Assembly (NCBI GenBank): GCA_039922495.1
Contig: JBDTEO010000013.1
Coordinates: 5,653-69,652 of the forward strand
Direction of reading: 5' to 3'
Length of the DNA: 64,000 nt
From: JALYYC01 sp039922495
GTDB lineage: Bacteria; Chloroflexota; Dormibacteria; CF-121
Part shown: piece by piece, positions 51,634 to 59,807 of the stretch
How the letters are laid out: the number at the start of each line of letters is the position of its first letter
How positions within the stretch are numbered: position 1 is the stretch's first letter
The notes under the pieces: model-generated
Seen by the model: the letters and a program-made list of their open reading frames with translations, nothing else
Database searches by the model: none
What the model was told of the DNA's origin: nothing
Made by a program: the position numbers and the translations under genes

Positions 51634-52541
51634 TTTTCCGGCACCCGCATCCCGAGCAGCCCGGTCGGACGGAAGACCAGGGTCAGGATCAGGATGCTGA
51701 AGACCACGACGTCCGACCACTGCCCGCCGCCCTGGAAATAGCCGCTCACGAAGGCGATGATGATGCCGATCATGAACCCGCCGATGGAGGCACCCACGAC
51801 ATTCCCGATCCCGCCAAAGACGGCGGCCGTGAAGGCGATCAGGCCGCTCCGGAATCCCACATCGAACGCGATCGTCTGGAAGTAGAAGCCGTAGATGATG
51901 CCGCCGGCCGCGGCCAGCGCGGACCCGATAAAGAAGGTGATGGCGATCGTTCGGTTGATGTTGATGCCCATCAGGCGGGCCGCATCGCGGTCCTGGGCGG
52001 TCGCCCGCATCGCTCGTCCGATCCGCGTCCGCCCGATGAACTGGCTGAGCGCCACCATCAAGCCGAGCGCGATCAGGATGATCAACAGGTTGCTGATGCC
52101 GATCGAGGCGACACCCAGGTTGATGCTGCCCGGGGGCAGCAGGTTGGGAAAGGACACCTGGTTGGGCCCTTTGATCAGAAAGAGGATCCCCTCGAGCACG
52201 AACGACATTCCCACCGCCGTGATGAGCGGGGCCAGGCGGGGCGCATTCCGAAGCGGTCGGTAGGCGACGCGCTCGATGGCAACCCCCAGCAGGCCGTTGA
52301 GGACCATGGCGACGGCGAAGACGACGATGAGTCCGGGAAGGATGAGCAGCGCCGGCGCGGAATCGAGGTGGAGCAGGCCGATCGTGGTCAGGCCGAGGAA
52401 GCCTCCAACCGTGAAAATGTCGCCGTGGGCAAAGTTGATCAGCTCGATGATGCCGTACACCATCGTGTACCCGAGGGCGATCAGGGCAAAGATGGCACCG
52501 TTGGTCAGCCCAAAAATCAACTGCTGGACAAAGAACCGCAT
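51630..52541 (-). CDS. livH: Branched-chain amino-acid ABC transporter permease LivH
   Basis: Permease of 303 residues: FFVQQLIFGLTNGAIFALIA at the N-terminus, YTMVYGIIELINFAHGDIFT, and MRATAQDRDAARLMGINI in the coupling loop. ATG at 52541 has GGGAGGAGGG directly upstream, a strong ribosome-binding site that decides the start. It follows livK after a 119-base spacer with a perfect hairpin. Confidence 0.95.
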   Translation of the reverse strand: MRFFVQQLIFGLTNGAIFALIALGYTMVYGIIELINFAHGDIFTVGGFLGLTTIGLLHLDSAPALLILPGLIVVFAVAMVLNGLLGVAIERVAYRPLRNAPRLAPLITAVGMSFVLEGILFLIKGPNQVSFPNLLPPGSINLGVASIGISNLLIILIALGLMVALSQFIGRTRIGRAMRATAQDRDAARLMGININRTIAITFFIGSALAAAGGIIYGFYFQTIAFDVGFRSGLIAFTAAVFGGIGNVVGASIGGFMIGIIIAFVSGYFQGGGQWSDVVVFSILILTLVFRPTGLLGMRVPEK

Positions 52542-52615
52542 CCCTCCTCCCTTTGGCCGGCGATGCCTACCGGTTGCCACACAGTGTAGACAGCGGTGGC
52601 CTTTGGTTCAAGCGT

Positions 52616-52643
52616 GGGGAGCAGGGCCGCAGCCCTGCTCCCC
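52616..52643 (-). terminator. Perfect 12-bp hairpin between livK and livH
   Basis: GGGGAGCAGGGC (52616-52627) and GCCCTGCTCCCC (52632-52643) form an uninterrupted stem with a 4-nt loop. There is no T tract, so it more likely blocks exonucleases or partly attenuates, letting the binding protein be made in excess over the membrane subunits. Confidence 0.55.
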
Positions 52644-52660
52644 AACGGTCTAGCCGGTTC

Positions 52661-53935
52661 CTACTGGACGGTCACCTGGTCGACGAAGGTGCCGCCTGTG
52701 TCATTTGCCGAGGTCCACTTGTAGATCGTGATGATCTTGAGGGTGGTGTCACCGTTCGCATCAAAGCTGGTTGTCCCGATCGCGCCCTTGTAGCCCTGGG
52801 TCTTGGCGACCTCAGCCCGGACCTGGTCGCGAGTCGGCATGTTGCCGCCGGCGTCGTCGATGGCCTTCTTCAACGCCGCGACCATGATCGCAGCGGCATC
52901 GTAACCCTGCGCGCTATAGGCGCCGGGATCCGCGCTGTACGCCGACTTGTAGGCCGCGTTGAAGGTCGTGGCCGTGGCCAGCTTCAACGGGAAGGGCCCA
53001 GCAACGGTGAAGTAGCTGTTCGCGGCGTTCGCCCCGGCGTCCTTGGCGAACTGGTTGCCCGAGATCCCGTCGCCCGCGACGTACGGGGCGTCGATGATCC
53101 CGGCCATCTGCTTGCGGATCTGGCCGCCCTTGGTGGCGGTCGTCCCGCCGAAGAAGACGACGTCGGCGCCGAGGGATTGCGCCCGGCTCAGCAGCGACTT
53201 GAAGTCGGTCTGCGAGGTGGGGTCGAAGCCCCCGAGATCAGAGTCGAGCACGGTCCCGCCGTCCTTGGTGAACTGCGCGGCGAAGGTCTTGGCGATGCCG
53301 AGTCCGTACTGCTGCTGGTCGTTCATCACGAAGACCTTCTTCTTGCCCAGCTTGCCGTAGGCGTAGTCGGCGCCCGCCGGCCCCTGGATCAGGTCGGTGG
53401 TGCAAACCCGGAAGTAGTTGTTCTTGCCGTTCTGGCGCAACTTGGCCGCCTGCCCCTTGCAGTGACCGTCCGCCGGCTCCTGGGTCAAGCACTCGCTCGT
53501 GTTCGACGGACTGATCATGGCCAGGTTCTGGCTGTTCGCGATCGGGATCTCTCCGGCCGCGACGCCGCTGTTGAACGGACCGACCATGCCAAGCACACTG
53601 CTGTCGGCGACGAACTGCGCCACATTCTTGGCGCCCTGGGCGACGTCATGGACGCCGTTGACGGCGTCATCGAGGGGAAACGCCTGCAGGGTGAAACAGG
53701 CATCCGTGTGACTCGACGCCCCGCAGACCTTCGCGTTCTGCGTGATCGCCAGCTTGGCCCCGTTCTGGGTTGGCTGTCCGTCCGACGCGTCTGACCCGCT
53801 CACGGGGAGGTCGATCCCGATCTTGATCGTCCCCTTAACCGTCTGGCTGCTGCCGCCGCCACCGCCGCCGCCGCCGCACGCAGCCAGCGCAAGGCTTGTC
53901 ACGGCAAACCCGACCAGCAACTTCGGCATATTCAT
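52661..53935 (-). CDS. livK: Branched-chain amino-acid-binding lipoprotein LivK
   Basis: Periplasmic-binding-type lipoprotein of 424 residues. Signal ends at LALAAC; the Cys is followed by a run of eight Gly and SSQ as linker. The Peripla_BP_6 domain then shows GTIKIGIDLPVSGSDA, MVGPFNSGVAAGEIPIAN and KKVFVMNDQQQYGLGIAKTF. ATG at 53935 has AGGAGGAC upstream. Substrate is inferred from the downstream Liv permeases and could be another amino acid or amide. Confidence 0.94.
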   Translation of the reverse strand: MNMPKLLVGFAVTSLALAACGGGGGGGGSSQTVKGTIKIGIDLPVSGSDASDGQPTQNGAKLAITQNAKVCGASSHTDACFTLQAFPLDDAVNGVHDVAQGAKNVAQFVADSSVLGMVGPFNSGVAAGEIPIANSQNLAMISPSNTSECLTQEPADGHCKGQAAKLRQNGKNNYFRVCTTDLIQGPAGADYAYGKLGKKKVFVMNDQQQYGLGIAKTFAAQFTKDGGTVLDSDLGGFDPTSQTDFKSLLSRAQSLGADVVFFGGTTATKGGQIRKQMAGIIDAPYVAGDGISGNQFAKDAGANAANSYFTVAGPFPLKLATATTFNAAYKSAYSADPGAYSAQGYDAAAIMVAALKKAIDDAGGNMPTRDQVRAEVAKTQGYKGAIGTTSFDANGDTTLKIITIYKWTSANDTGGTFVDQVTVQ

Positions 53936-53996
53936 CCGACGTCCTCCTTGTTCTCCCGATTGCTCGGGGGCATCAACGGCCCCCAAGGCGTAGCTC

Positions 53997-54026
53997 TTTA
54001 TACACGGTCGTCGAATACGGCTGCAA
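53997..54026 (-). promoter_or_regulatory. livK promoter (TTGCAG - 18 - TATAAA)
   Basis: On the minus strand TTGCAG (54021-54026) and TATAAA (53997-54002) are separated by 18 bases. They lie about 60 bases before the livK ATG, giving a leader with a GGGGGC/GCCCCC inverted repeat and a ribosome-binding site, unlike the leaderless units. Confidence 0.5.
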
Positions 54027-54127
54027 GCGGTTTCCCGGTTTCTCTAATACCTACTAATAATGTGCGAGTCCCCAGCACAAGCATTTGAGGCCGGCGGCGT
54101 TGTCTCCCCGGCAATACGTACGCGAGC

Positions 54128-54157
54128 TTGACAGCGCTTTCGCACCGCGCGTAGGGT
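54128..54157 (+). promoter_or_regulatory. Promoter of the TPR gene (TTGACA - 18 - TAGGGT)
   Basis: A consensus -35 TTGACA (54128-54133), 18-base spacer and TAGGGT (54152-54157) precede AGGAGG and the TTG start at 54184. This is the clearest housekeeping-type promoter in the window. Confidence 0.6.
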
Positions 54158-54183
54158 ATAGCACGCACTCAGGAGGGCAACGC

Positions 54184-55020
54184 TTGGCTGAATTCGCAGA
54201 ACGGATCAAACCCCGAGCCCAGTATGTCGACGAAGCCATTGAGCTCGCCCTGGCGAGCCGGTGGGCGGAAGCCGCCCAGGTCAACCGGGCGATCGTCGAT
54301 CGCTTTGGGCTCGACGAGGACACCCTCAACCGGCTGGGGAAGTCCTACACCGAGCTCGGCCAGGTCGATGATGCGGTCGAGGCCTATCAGAGCACGCTCA
54401 AGATCAACCCGGTCAACCCGATTGCCTTAAAGAACCTGGCCAAGCTCCAGGCAGTCCGCGGCGGAAAGGCGGCGGTTCGGCCTTCCAAGACCAGGGTGGA
54501 TGTCGATGCCTTCATCGAGGAGACCGGCAAGACCTCCATGACCGCCCTGCACGTCCATGGCGAGGGCGACCCCTGCAGCGAAGTGGCGGGTGGCGACCCG
54601 GTCAAGCTGATCGTGGCCGGCGACACCATGAACGTGGAGACCGCGCGCGGCGTCCATCTCGGCCACCTCGACCACGCGCTTGGCCGCCGCCTGATCAAGT
54701 TCATCGAAGGCGGCAACCGCTACTCCGGCGCGGTGGCGACCTGCGACGGCAACTCGATCAAGATCATCGTGCGCGAGACCTACCAGGACCCCAAGTTCTT
54801 CGGCCGGCCCTCCTTCCCGACGAAGAAGGGCGCCCGGGAGGAGTTCCGGCCGTACGCCAAGGATTCGCTCATCAACCGAGGCGCGGACGCGGAAGACGCC
54901 GACGAGGATGGCGAGGAGGCCGCGGAGGAGCTCGACGGCATGCATACGGTCGAATCGTCCGAGGACGACGTCGAAGTGCCGGAGGCCGACGAGGACACCC
55001 GCAAGGAAGACGTCTACTAG
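54184..55020 (+). CDS. TPR protein with acidic tail, function unknown
   Basis: The 278 residues start at TTG, chosen for AGGAGGG 7 nt upstream. Two TPR-like helix pairs (about residues 10-85: AEAAQVNRAIVDRFGLDEDT, LNRLGKSYTELGQVDDAVEA) are followed by a basic linker. A beta-rich middle domain (about 105-215) contains MTALHVHGEGDPC and IKIIVRETYQDPKFFGRPSF. The last about 55 residues are strongly acidic. The modules suggest a protein- or nucleic-acid-binding scaffold. No family name could be given. Confidence 0.75.
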   Translation: MAEFAERIKPRAQYVDEAIELALASRWAEAAQVNRAIVDRFGLDEDTLNRLGKSYTELGQVDDAVEAYQSTLKINPVNPIALKNLAKLQAVRGGKAAVRPSKTRVDVDAFIEETGKTSMTALHVHGEGDPCSEVAGGDPVKLIVAGDTMNVETARGVHLGHLDHALGRRLIKFIEGGNRYSGAVATCDGNSIKIIVRETYQDPKFFGRPSFPTKKGAREEFRPYAKDSLINRGADAEDADEDGEEAAEELDGMHTVESSEDDVEVPEADEDTRKEDVY

Positions 55021-55064
55021 GAGACCCGCCAACGCCGCGAGCGCGGCGGCCGTGAGGGTGCGGG

Positions 55065-55343
55065 TCAGCCGACCCGCCAGTAGATCCCGACCTTCCGGTT
55101 GAGCAGTTCTTCATCCACGAGCGCCCGGCGCAGCAGGCAATAGTCCGGCCAGATCTCCCCCAGCCGGGTGTCGACGTCGGCTTCGGGCATCCGGGTCCCC
55201 ATCGGAAGAGCCCGGACCGCCTCCTCGAGGATCAGCCGGCGGCGGCCAGCTCGAGCCGGCCAGCGCACGATCCGTCCGTCACGCCAGAACGGCCTGAGTA
55301 ATCGAGCGATGTCGCTCGCGTCGCGCCGGTCGGCCGTCATCAT
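55065..55343 (-). CDS. DUF2087 domain protein
   Basis: Small protein of about 92 residues made of one DUF2087 domain: ARLLRPFWRDGRIVRWPARA, then RRLILEEAVRALPMGTRMPE, then LLRRALVDEELLNRKVGIYW. The domain is often attached to ArsR- or MarR-like regulators but occurs alone here. ATGs at 55352, 55343 and 55340 compete; GAGGG just before the latter two favours them. It is transcribed divergently from coaX. Confidence 0.82.
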   Translation of the reverse strand: MMTADRRDASDIARLLRPFWRDGRIVRWPARAGRRRLILEEAVRALPMGTRMPEADVDTRLGEIWPDYCLLRRALVDEELLNRKVGIYWRVG

Positions 55344-55383
55344 CGCCCTCATTGTGAGAACGAAATTTCGGAAACCCCGCGGG

Positions 55384-55389
55384 TAGACT
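55384..55389 (+). promoter_or_regulatory. -10 box (TAGACT) of coaX
   Basis: TAGACT ends 7 nt before the coaX ATG, a leaderless arrangement. Confidence 0.55.
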
Positions 55390-55396
55390 GACCCAC

Positions 55397-56161
55397 ATGC
55401 TGCTGGCGATCGATCTCGGGAATACCAACCTGACCTTCGGCCTGTTCGACGGCGCCGCGCTCGTCCATGATTGGCGCCTCGCCACCAGGCGGGACAGCAT
55501 GCCGGACGAGCTCGGCATCGCCATGCTGCAGCTGATCCGCCAGGAGGGGTTTGACCCGAAGACCGTGAAGGCGGTCGTGGTCGCGAGCGTCGTGCCGCCA
55601 CTGAACAGCGCGCTGGTCCAGGCGATCCAGCGCTACTTTGGCTGCGACCCGTTGATGGTCGGGCCTGGCATCAAGACGGGCCTCAAGATCCACTATCGCG
55701 ATCCCAAAGAGGTCGGTGCCGATCGCATCGTGGCGGCGATGGCCGCCTTCAAGGCGTATGGTGGCCCGTTGATCATCATCGATTTCGGGACCGCGACCAC
55801 CTACGATGTTGTCTCCGACGAGGGGGACTACCTGGGTGGGGCGATCTCGCCCGGGATGGGGATCTCGGTCGAAGCCCTCTACGAGCGCGCGGCCCGGCTG
55901 CAGCGGGTCGAGCTCAAGGCGCCCCCCCAGGTGATCGGCCGCACCACGGTCGAGAGCATGCAGGCCGGCATCATCTTCGGCTTCACGGCCCAGGTCGAGG
56001 GCATGGTGGCCCGAATCAAGAAGGAGCTGGGTCGCGACGCCCGGGTGATCGCGACCGGCGGCCTGAGCTCGCTGATCGCCGCCCAGACGTCGGTGATCGA
56101 GCTGGTGGACGACCGGCTGATGCTGGAAGGCCTTCGCCTGGTCTACGAGATGAATCTCTGA
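55397..56161 (+). CDS. coaX: Type III pantothenate kinase
   Basis: ASKHA-fold kinase of 254 residues, first step of coenzyme A synthesis. Phosphate-binding loop LLAIDLGNTNLTFGLFDG with the catalytic Asp near residue 5, GADRIVAAMAAF, and IDFGTATTYDVV with GDYLGGAISPGM are diagnostic for CoaX. Full length. CoA supply fits the many acyl-CoA enzymes of the window. Confidence 0.96.
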   Translation: MLLAIDLGNTNLTFGLFDGAALVHDWRLATRRDSMPDELGIAMLQLIRQEGFDPKTVKAVVVASVVPPLNSALVQAIQRYFGCDPLMVGPGIKTGLKIHYRDPKEVGADRIVAAMAAFKAYGGPLIIIDFGTATTYDVVSDEGDYLGGAISPGMGISVEALYERAARLQRVELKAPPQVIGRTTVESMQAGIIFGFTAQVEGMVARIKKELGRDARVIATGGLSSLIAAQTSVIELVDDRLMLEGLRLVYEMNL

Positions 56162-56171
56162 AAAAGGCTGC

Positions 56172-56177
56172 TAGGCT
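56172..56177 (+). promoter_or_regulatory. -10 box (TAGGCT) of dusB
   Basis: TAGGCT ends 8 nt before the dusB GTG, within the 24-base gap after coaX. Confidence 0.45.
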
Positions 56178-56185
56178 GTAACCCC

Positions 56186-57208
56186 GTGAAAATTGCCGGC
56201 CATACCCTGATCTCCCCGGTGTACGTCGCCCCCATGGCGGGGGTCACGGATGCCCCCTTCCGTAAGATCGCCCGCGAGTTCGGGGCGGGGCTCGCCTGTA
56301 CGGAGATGATCAGCAGCGAGGCGCTCACCCGTCAGCACCGGGAAACATTCCGGCTGATGGACCTGAGCTGGGACCAGCGCCCGGTTTCGGTGCAGCTGAT
56401 GGGCGGGGACCCGACGGTCATGGCGCAGGCGGCGCGGATGGCCGAGGCAGCCGGCGCCGACATCGTCGACATCAACATGGGTTGCCCCGTGCCCAAGGTG
56501 GTCAAAACCTCGGGTGGCTCGTCGCTGCTGCAAGATCCCGACCGCGCCTGCAGGGTGGCGGCCGCCGTCGTCGGCGCCGTGCAGGTTCCGGTCACGGTCA
56601 AAATCCGGCTGGGGTGGGATTTCCAGTCCCGCAACTACGTAGAGATGGCAACGCGCCTGGAGTCCACGGGCATCCAGGGCCTCGCCGTGCACGGCCGGAC
56701 CCGTTCGCAGCGCTACGACCCCTGGGCGGACTGGCACGCAATCGGCGAGGTCAAGGCCGCGGTCAAGATCCCGGTGGCGGGAAGTGGCGACCTCCGCACG
56801 GCGGCTGACGCGGTGCGGCGGATGGCGGAGACGCAGGTCGATGCCGTCATGCTGGGCCGCGGCATCCTCGGCAACCTCTGGCTGATCCGGCAGACGGTGG
56901 CGAAGCTGACCACCGGCGAGGAGGTGCCCGAGCAGAGTTGGGTGGACCGGATCGAGCTGGTCCGGCGGCACTGCGACCTGGTGCTCGAGTACTACGGCCC
57001 CGAGCGTGGCTCACGGCTGCTACGGAAGTTCATCGCCTGGGGCCTCAAAGGATTCCGGGGGGCGCCGCGGCTGCGGACCATGGTCCAGTCGGTGGCCAGC
57101 GCCGCCGACATTTCGCGGGTGCTGGATGAAGCCCTCGCGACGGATCCCGCCCTGCTTACCCTCAACGATCCTGTGGAGGGCGCGCCGGAGGGCTGCGAGG
57201 CGGCCTGA
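56186..57208 (+). CDS. dusB: tRNA-dihydrouridine synthase
   Basis: FMN-dependent enzyme of 340 residues reducing uridines in tRNA D loops. It has YVAPMAGVTDAPFRKIAREF, QLMGGDP, the catalytic Cys in INMGCPVPKV followed by GGSSLLQDP, VHGRTRSQRY and GSGDLRTA. The helical C-terminal domain includes RKFIAWGLKGF. The stop and the next ATG overlap (TGATG). Confidence 0.95.
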   Translation: MKIAGHTLISPVYVAPMAGVTDAPFRKIAREFGAGLACTEMISSEALTRQHRETFRLMDLSWDQRPVSVQLMGGDPTVMAQAARMAEAAGADIVDINMGCPVPKVVKTSGGSSLLQDPDRACRVAAAVVGAVQVPVTVKIRLGWDFQSRNYVEMATRLESTGIQGLAVHGRTRSQRYDPWADWHAIGEVKAAVKIPVAGSGDLRTAADAVRRMAETQVDAVMLGRGILGNLWLIRQTVAKLTTGEEVPEQSWVDRIELVRRHCDLVLEYYGPERGSRLLRKFIAWGLKGFRGAPRLRTMVQSVASAADISRVLDEALATDPALLTLNDPVEGAPEGCEAA

Positions 57209-57609
57209 TGCCCGAGCTCGACGTCCTGGGCGTCGACAACATCATGCTGGCGGTCGGCGATTTGGGCCAGGCACGCGCCTTCTACGAGACCACGCTGGGA
57301 CTGCCGGTCAAGTTCGCCGTGCCGCAGGCGGGCATCGTCGGCTACCGGCTCGGGCCGGACGAACCCGGCTTGATGATTCGACTGCAGGCGATGCCTCCCT
57401 CGGCGCCGCGCGACACGCCCCGCATCTGGCTGGAGGTGCGGGATGCCCGGCAGGCGACGGCGGCGCTTCGGGAGCGCGGCGCCCGAATCCTTAACGAGCC
57501 GATGGAGATCCTCACAGGCTGGGCGGTCGAGGTCAGCGACCCGTGGGGGAACGTCCTCGGCCTGACCGACTATGTGAAGGACCCGACGCGGGGCCGGAAA
57601 CCCCGCTAA
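57208..57609 (+). CDS. VOC (glyoxalase/bleomycin-resistance) family protein
   Basis: Single VOC protein of 133 residues with two beta-alpha-beta-beta-beta modules: VDNIMLAVGDLGQARAFYET, then the second module starting RIWLEVRDARQATAALRERG and ending SDPWGNVLGLTDY. One metal-binding Glu/His site is plausible, but the ligand set is not clear enough to claim an enzyme such as glyoxalase I or methylmalonyl-CoA epimerase. It is coupled to dusB. Confidence 0.85.
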   Translation: MPELDVLGVDNIMLAVGDLGQARAFYETTLGLPVKFAVPQAGIVGYRLGPDEPGLMIRLQAMPPSAPRDTPRIWLEVRDARQATAALRERGARILNEPMEILTGWAVEVSDPWGNVLGLTDYVKDPTRGRKPR

Positions 57610-57647
57610 CCAGGGGAACCTTTCGCTAATTCGCGCGTCATATAGGC

Positions 57648-58115
57648 ATGCGACCCGTGCTCTTCGTCACCGCGATCGTGCTTGCCGGCTGTGGCGCCCA
57701 GGTGGCTGGGCCCGGCACTGTGCCGACCACCGTCACGGCGACCGCAGGCCAGTTCCATGCCGAAGCGTCTCCGGCGCGCCTCGCCCCTGGCGGGACTGTC
57801 CAGGTCAGCTTCACCGTCACCGGGCCGATCGATTACGAAGTCGGTTGCGTCCAGACCCTGCACATCTGGGCGCTGGACGGACAGGGCACCCAGGTCTGGG
57901 CGGAGCCGGTCCCCGCGATCATGTGCATGGCCTATGGCCATAAGGTCCTCGGTAGCCAGGAGACGGCGGTTTTCAAGGCGGAGTGGCCCACCTCGTCGAC
58001 GCTGGCGCCGGGAGCGTACACAATCCATGGGCTCTTCCTGACCGTTCTGCCGCCTGGCGCCGGGGCCCGCGTGCGGGAGAACCTGCCGCCCCTCAGCGTC
58101 ACGCTGACGTCCTAA
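57648..58115 (+). CDS. Hypothetical lipoprotein
   Basis: Protein of 155 residues with a very short lipoprotein signal (VTAIVLAGC, Cys at about 15) and one beta-sandwich-like domain rich in Thr and Val (PGGTVQVSFTVTGPIDYEVG). Cys residues in GCVQ and IMCMA could form a disulfide. The pattern resembles intracellular proteinase-inhibitor/BsuPI-like sandwich lipoproteins, but only weakly. Confidence 0.7.
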   Translation: MRPVLFVTAIVLAGCGAQVAGPGTVPTTVTATAGQFHAEASPARLAPGGTVQVSFTVTGPIDYEVGCVQTLHIWALDGQGTQVWAEPVPAIMCMAYGHKVLGSQETAVFKAEWPTSSTLAPGAYTIHGLFLTVLPPGAGARVRENLPPLSVTLTS

Positions 58116-58148
58116 CCGCCAGCAGGCGGAGCAACGGCGGCAATCCGC

Positions 58149-58154
58149 TATACT
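58149..58154 (+). promoter_or_regulatory. -10 box (TATACT) of greA
   Basis: TATACT lies 14 nt before the greA ATG, giving at most a very short leader. Confidence 0.45.
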
Positions 58155-58168
58155 ACGGCGGCTTTTCA

Positions 58169-58645
58169 ATGGCAAGCATGGAAAACGACAAGGTCGTCTA
58201 CCTCACGCAGGAGGGCCTGAACCGGCTGCAGGCCGAACTGGAGGTGCTTCGGTCGAAGCGCCGGCCGGAGGTCGCCGAACGCATCCGGCAGGCCAAGGAG
58301 TTCGGCGACATCAACGAGAATGCCGAGTACGACGATGCCAAGAACGAACAGGGGTTTGTCGAGGGCCGCGTCCTCCTGCTCGAGAAGCTGATCCGCAACG
58401 CCAGCATCATCGAGGGCAAGCACGTTAAGGGCATTGTCGAGGTCGGCTCGACCGTCAAAGTCCACGACGAATATGGCGACGAAGCCTTCACCATCGTCGG
58501 GTCGGCCGAGGCGGAGCCGGCCAAGGGCCGCATCTCGCTCGAGTCCCCGGTCGGCAAGGCGCTGCTCGGCAAACGCGTCGGTGACGACGTCTCGGTGGTC
58601 ACGCCCGGCGGCGCGACCAAGATGCTGATCGTCGAGGTCCACTAG
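58169..58645 (+). CDS. greA: Transcription elongation factor GreA
   Basis: Full-length GreA (158 residues) that rescues backtracked RNA polymerase. The N-terminal coiled coil has LTQEGLNRLQAELEVL and the tip acidic motif FGDINENAEYDDAKNEQGFV with the catalytic acidic residues; the C-terminal FKBP-like domain has SPVGKALLGKRVGDDVSVV. ATG at 58169 is used; the longer frame overlaps the lipoprotein. Confidence 0.97.
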   Translation: MASMENDKVVYLTQEGLNRLQAELEVLRSKRRPEVAERIRQAKEFGDINENAEYDDAKNEQGFVEGRVLLLEKLIRNASIIEGKHVKGIVEVGSTVKVHDEYGDEAFTIVGSAEAEPAKGRISLESPVGKALLGKRVGDDVSVVTPGGATKMLIVEVH

Positions 58646-59796
58646 CGGCCGACACCGCCGATCTCGTCGTCATCGGTGGAGGCATCATCGGATGCGCCAC
58701 CGCCCTGTTCGCGGAGCAAGCAGGCCTTAAAACCGTGGTCCTGGAGAAACGTCCCGCCCTCGCCACGCTGACCACACCGGTCGCGACGGGCGCCTTCCGT
58801 CTCCAGTTCGACAACGCCGAAGAGGTCGAACTGGTTCGCGAAAGCGTCGCCTTTTTCGATGCGATGCACGAGCGCACCGGGCTGGGCCTGCATCACCAGG
58901 GCTATTTGTTCGCGGCGCTGACCGACGAGGGTGCCGAGCGACAGCGCAAGCTCGTCGTGGCGCAGCGGCGCTGGGGTCTCACCGATGTCGAGCTCCTCGA
59001 TGGTGACCAGGCGCGCCGGCGCTTCCCCTACCTGGCGCCGAACATCCGCAACGCCCGCTATCGCGCCGGGGACGGCTGGCTGGAACCACGTCGTCTGGCC
59101 CTGGAGATCGCCCGCGCCAGCGGTGCGACATTCCGGTGCGGGGTCGGCGTCAGCGGCTTCGAACGGCGCGGTGATCGGGTGATCGGCGTGCAGACGGTGG
59201 GCGGCACGATCCACGCGAGCACGGTGGTGATCGCCGCCGGCCCGCTGTCCGGCCCGCTCGCCAGGCTGGCCGGCCTCGATCTGCCGCTGACCACGGTTCG
59301 CCGCCAGAAATTGATCGTCCCCGACCTGCCCTTCATTCCGCAGGACGCGCCGATGACGATCGAGTTCGAGACCGGCGCCCACTGGCGCCCGGCCGGAAGC
59401 GGCGTCCACGCGCTCTGGACTGGGCCGATCGAGCCGTCACTGCCGGCGGACGACGTGCCCGTCTCGGCCGACTTCGCCTTCGGCCTGCTCGACCCGAGCA
59501 GCGACCATGCACTGGCGCGCCTGGTACCCGCCTGGACGCAAGCCTGGGGCTCGTCGCGGCTGCAATGGTGGCTGCAGGCGGGCCAGTACACCTACACGCC
59601 GGACCGCCGGCCGCTGCTGGGCCCGAGCCTGGTCGAAGGGCTCGCGGTCAATACCGGCTACAGCGGTCACGGAATCATGGGCAGCATCGGCGGAAGCCGC
59701 CGTGCCGTCGATGCCATCACCGGAACGGTATCGCCCGAGGACAACCCCTTCCGTCCGGATCGTGAGATGGCCGACCGCACGTTCGACGTTTTGTAG
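58642..59796 (+). CDS. FAD-dependent oxidoreductase (DAO/glycine oxidase type), non-standard start
   Basis: D-amino-acid-oxidase-like flavoprotein of about 384 residues. The FAD Rossmann motif LVVIGGGIIGCATALFAE is encoded at about 58663-58716, upstream of the first standard start (GTG 58735), so translation must begin earlier. CTA at 58642 overlaps the greA TAG as CTAG and gives nine residues before the motif. The frame is open back to 58585 with no ATG/GTG/TTG. The C-terminus has TPDRRPLLGPS and NTGYSGHGIMGSIG, typical for sarcosine/glycine oxidases and proline-type dehydrogenases. Confidence 0.82.
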   Translation, partial: LAADTADLVVIGGGIIGCATALFAEQAGLKTVVLEKRPALATLTTPVATGAFRLQFDNAEEVELVRESVAFFDAMHERTGLGLHHQGYLFAALTDEGAERQRKLVVAQRRWGLTDVELLDGDQARRRFPYLAPNIRNARYRAGDGWLEPRRLALEIARASGATFRCGVGVSGFERRGDRVIGVQTVGGTIHASTVVIAAGPLSGPLARLAGLDLPLTTVRRQKLIVPDLPFIPQDAPMTIEFETGAHWRPAGSGVHALWTGPIEPSLPADDVPVSADFAFGLLDPSSDHALARLVPAWTQAWGSSRLQWWLQAGQYTYTPDRRPLLGPSLVEGLAVNTGYSGHGIMGSIGGSRRAVDAITGTVSPEDNPFRPDREMADRTFDVL

Positions 59797-59799
59797 ACT
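59794..59799 (+). promoter_or_regulatory. -10 box (TAGACT) of lysS
   Basis: TAGACT ends 8 nt before the lysS ATG and overlaps the stop of the oxidoreductase. TTCGAC at 59772-59777 (16-base spacer) is a possible -35. Confidence 0.55.
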
Positions 59800-59807
59800 T
59801 CCGCGCA

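Noticed and set aside
55060..55077. GCGGGTC/GACCCGC hairpin after the TPR gene as a terminator
   Set aside because: It lies across the last codons of the convergent DUF2087 gene and has no T tract; not strong enough to list.
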